The notes under the pieces: generated by a model
What the model was told of the DNA's origin: nothing
Database searches by the model: none
The model's input: the letters and a program-made list of their open reading frames with translations, nothing else
Position numbers and translations under genes: made by a program
From: Anthonomus grandis grandis
Taxonomy: Eukaryota; Arthropoda; Insecta; Coleoptera; Curculionidae
Reading direction: 5' to 3'
DNA: 64,000 bases
Assembly: GCF_022605725.1 (NCBI RefSeq)
Contig: NC_065547.1
Span: forward strand, 17,091,167 to 17,155,166
Part shown: in pieces, positions 63,151-64,000 of the stretch
Layout: each line of letters opens with the position of its first letter
Position numbering within the stretch: position 1 is the stretch's first letter

Positions 63151-63960
63151 GTAAATATTGAAAGGCATAAAGGAGAAAACTATCTAAAAAAAGGAATAAA
63201 ATCATATTATTAAGTGCCTGGCAGAAAAAAGTAAAGTCTCAAGAAAACTTTGTAAAAAGATTGATTTATCAAAGGATAGTAATAATGATTGATCAGCTGA
63301 AGCACAGGAGTTGCTAGTAAAGCAGGTGAATGATTAAGGTTCCTTTACCTAACTTAAGAATGTTTCTCTCTTGAAGTGTATCTTACTTCCTGGAAAAAAT
63401 TTATACAATAGTACATTTACTGCAACTTCCTGGAAGATAAACTATTTCAACTGCATAGGACCGTAATTTACCACTTCCAGTTGACTTCTTGTCCTTGTTT
63501 TCTTCTTCATGGCAGTTGTAAACTCAGAGAATGAGAAAAGAATTTTAATCAATAAAGGGAATAAAGTCAATGCCCAAGCAAATGAAGTCCTTAATTGCCT
63601 ATAAGGGAGAATCGATGCCTCTAAACAACATTATGATAAAGATTGATCCATCAAACCAGAGCAGATATTCATTATCAGCTAAAGCATAGGGATTGTTGGT
63701 AAAGAAATCCGATTAAAAATGTTTAGCCCAATGCAGGGAGAAACCCCCTGCAGTGAAGTGAAGAAATATGAGAAAGAACGTGAAACATTTTTTTTCTCGA
63801 AAAAGTAAACAATGACTGCAACATCCTGGAAGACATAAACCATGCATTCAACTGCCCATGGTCATAATTTACTTCTCCCTGCTTTGTTTCTTCTTGGCAG
63901 TGAAAGACTCAAAGAATCAAGAGAGAATTTCAATAATTTGTCTAAGAGAATCATTCCCTT
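63150..63960 (+). repeat. Tandem duplication of about 390 bp, downstream of the gene
   Basis: Two diverged units (about 63150-63560 and 63565-63960) share AAGATTGATCCATCAAA-type, TCAGCTAAAGCATAGG-type and CTGCAACTTCCTGGAAGA blocks. Each ends with a T/C-rich run, GGCAG, and a purine-rich stretch (CTCAGAGAATGAGAAAAG in the first). Words such as CTTCCTGG and AACTGCCTAGAA recall the short units of introns 2-3. Confidence 0.5.
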
Positions 63961-64000
63961 AACTGCCTAGAAGAAAAAACCATCTCTCAAAAATATAATT

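Noticed and set aside
1..64000. Bacterial-type systems (operons, CRISPR arrays, phage or toxin modules)
   Set aside because: The DNA is eukaryotic, with spliced coding exons and retrotransposons; the regular repeats are satellite-like and have no spacer pattern.

Overview
The window is eukaryotic nuclear DNA, almost certainly from an insect and perhaps a beetle (the order is a guess). It is AT-rich and has GT-AG introns with conserved splice sites. Its introns are full of decayed transposable elements: Jockey/CR1-like and RTE-like LINEs, Tc1/mariner, piggyBac, MULE, hAT and an LTR retrotransposon. I saw no bacterial-type operon, CRISPR array or recognisable tRNA or rRNA gene.

One host gene fills the window. 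It encodes a CD36-family scavenger receptor (class B), read on the + strand from an ATG at 1083 to a stop ending at 62329. I reconstructed ten coding exons by matching splice phases: 1083-1140, 26568-26659, 47085-47245, 53812-53953, 54042-54248, 57316-57542, 57601-57767, 61636-61757, 61908-62033 and 62087-62329. They join without a frame break into 514 codons plus a stop. The protein has two terminal membrane helices and a large ectodomain with six cysteines, as expected for the family. Introns 1 and 2 are about 25.4 and 20.4 kb; introns 4, 6, 8 and 9 are only 53 to 150 bp.

Region by region: 1-1082 is upstream flank and probable 5' UTR. Intron 1 (1141-26567) holds a nearly full-length but broken LINE (2.6-5.8 kb), RTE-like pieces (8.8-9.7 and 12.8-13.6 kb), a minus-strand LINE (13.65-16.46 kb) and a LINE split by a Tc1/mariner-type insertion (18.0-21.05 kb). 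It also holds another LINE split by a small palindromic element (21.2-22.25 kb) and a decayed satellite (23.8-25.95 kb). Intron 2 (26660-47084) holds LINE fragments and a 2.77 kb DNA transposon with 34-bp inverted repeats (29035-31801). Further along are a hAT-like remnant, a solo LTR, an internally deleted piggyBac (36405-38090), a mariner nested inside a palindromic MITE (38151-39641) and a MULE with a SWIM finger (42343-44137). Introns 2 and 3 also carry a composite local repeat family that includes degenerate copies of the exon 4 splice acceptor. Intron 3 has RTE-like pieces. Intron 5 has a rearranged LINE with an RNase H domain. Intron 7 has a LINE RT fragment and a gag-only LTR retrotransposon (59467-61492). 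Downstream of 62329 lie the 3' UTR and more local repeats.

The best candidates for something not yet described are the repeated acceptor/exon 4 modules, three loci with hammerhead-ribozyme-like cores (two inside small palindromic elements), and the 29-31.8 kb transposon, whose superfamily I cannot name with confidence. All transposase and RT identifications come from reading motifs in the translations, not from database searches. Boundaries without terminal repeats are approximate.
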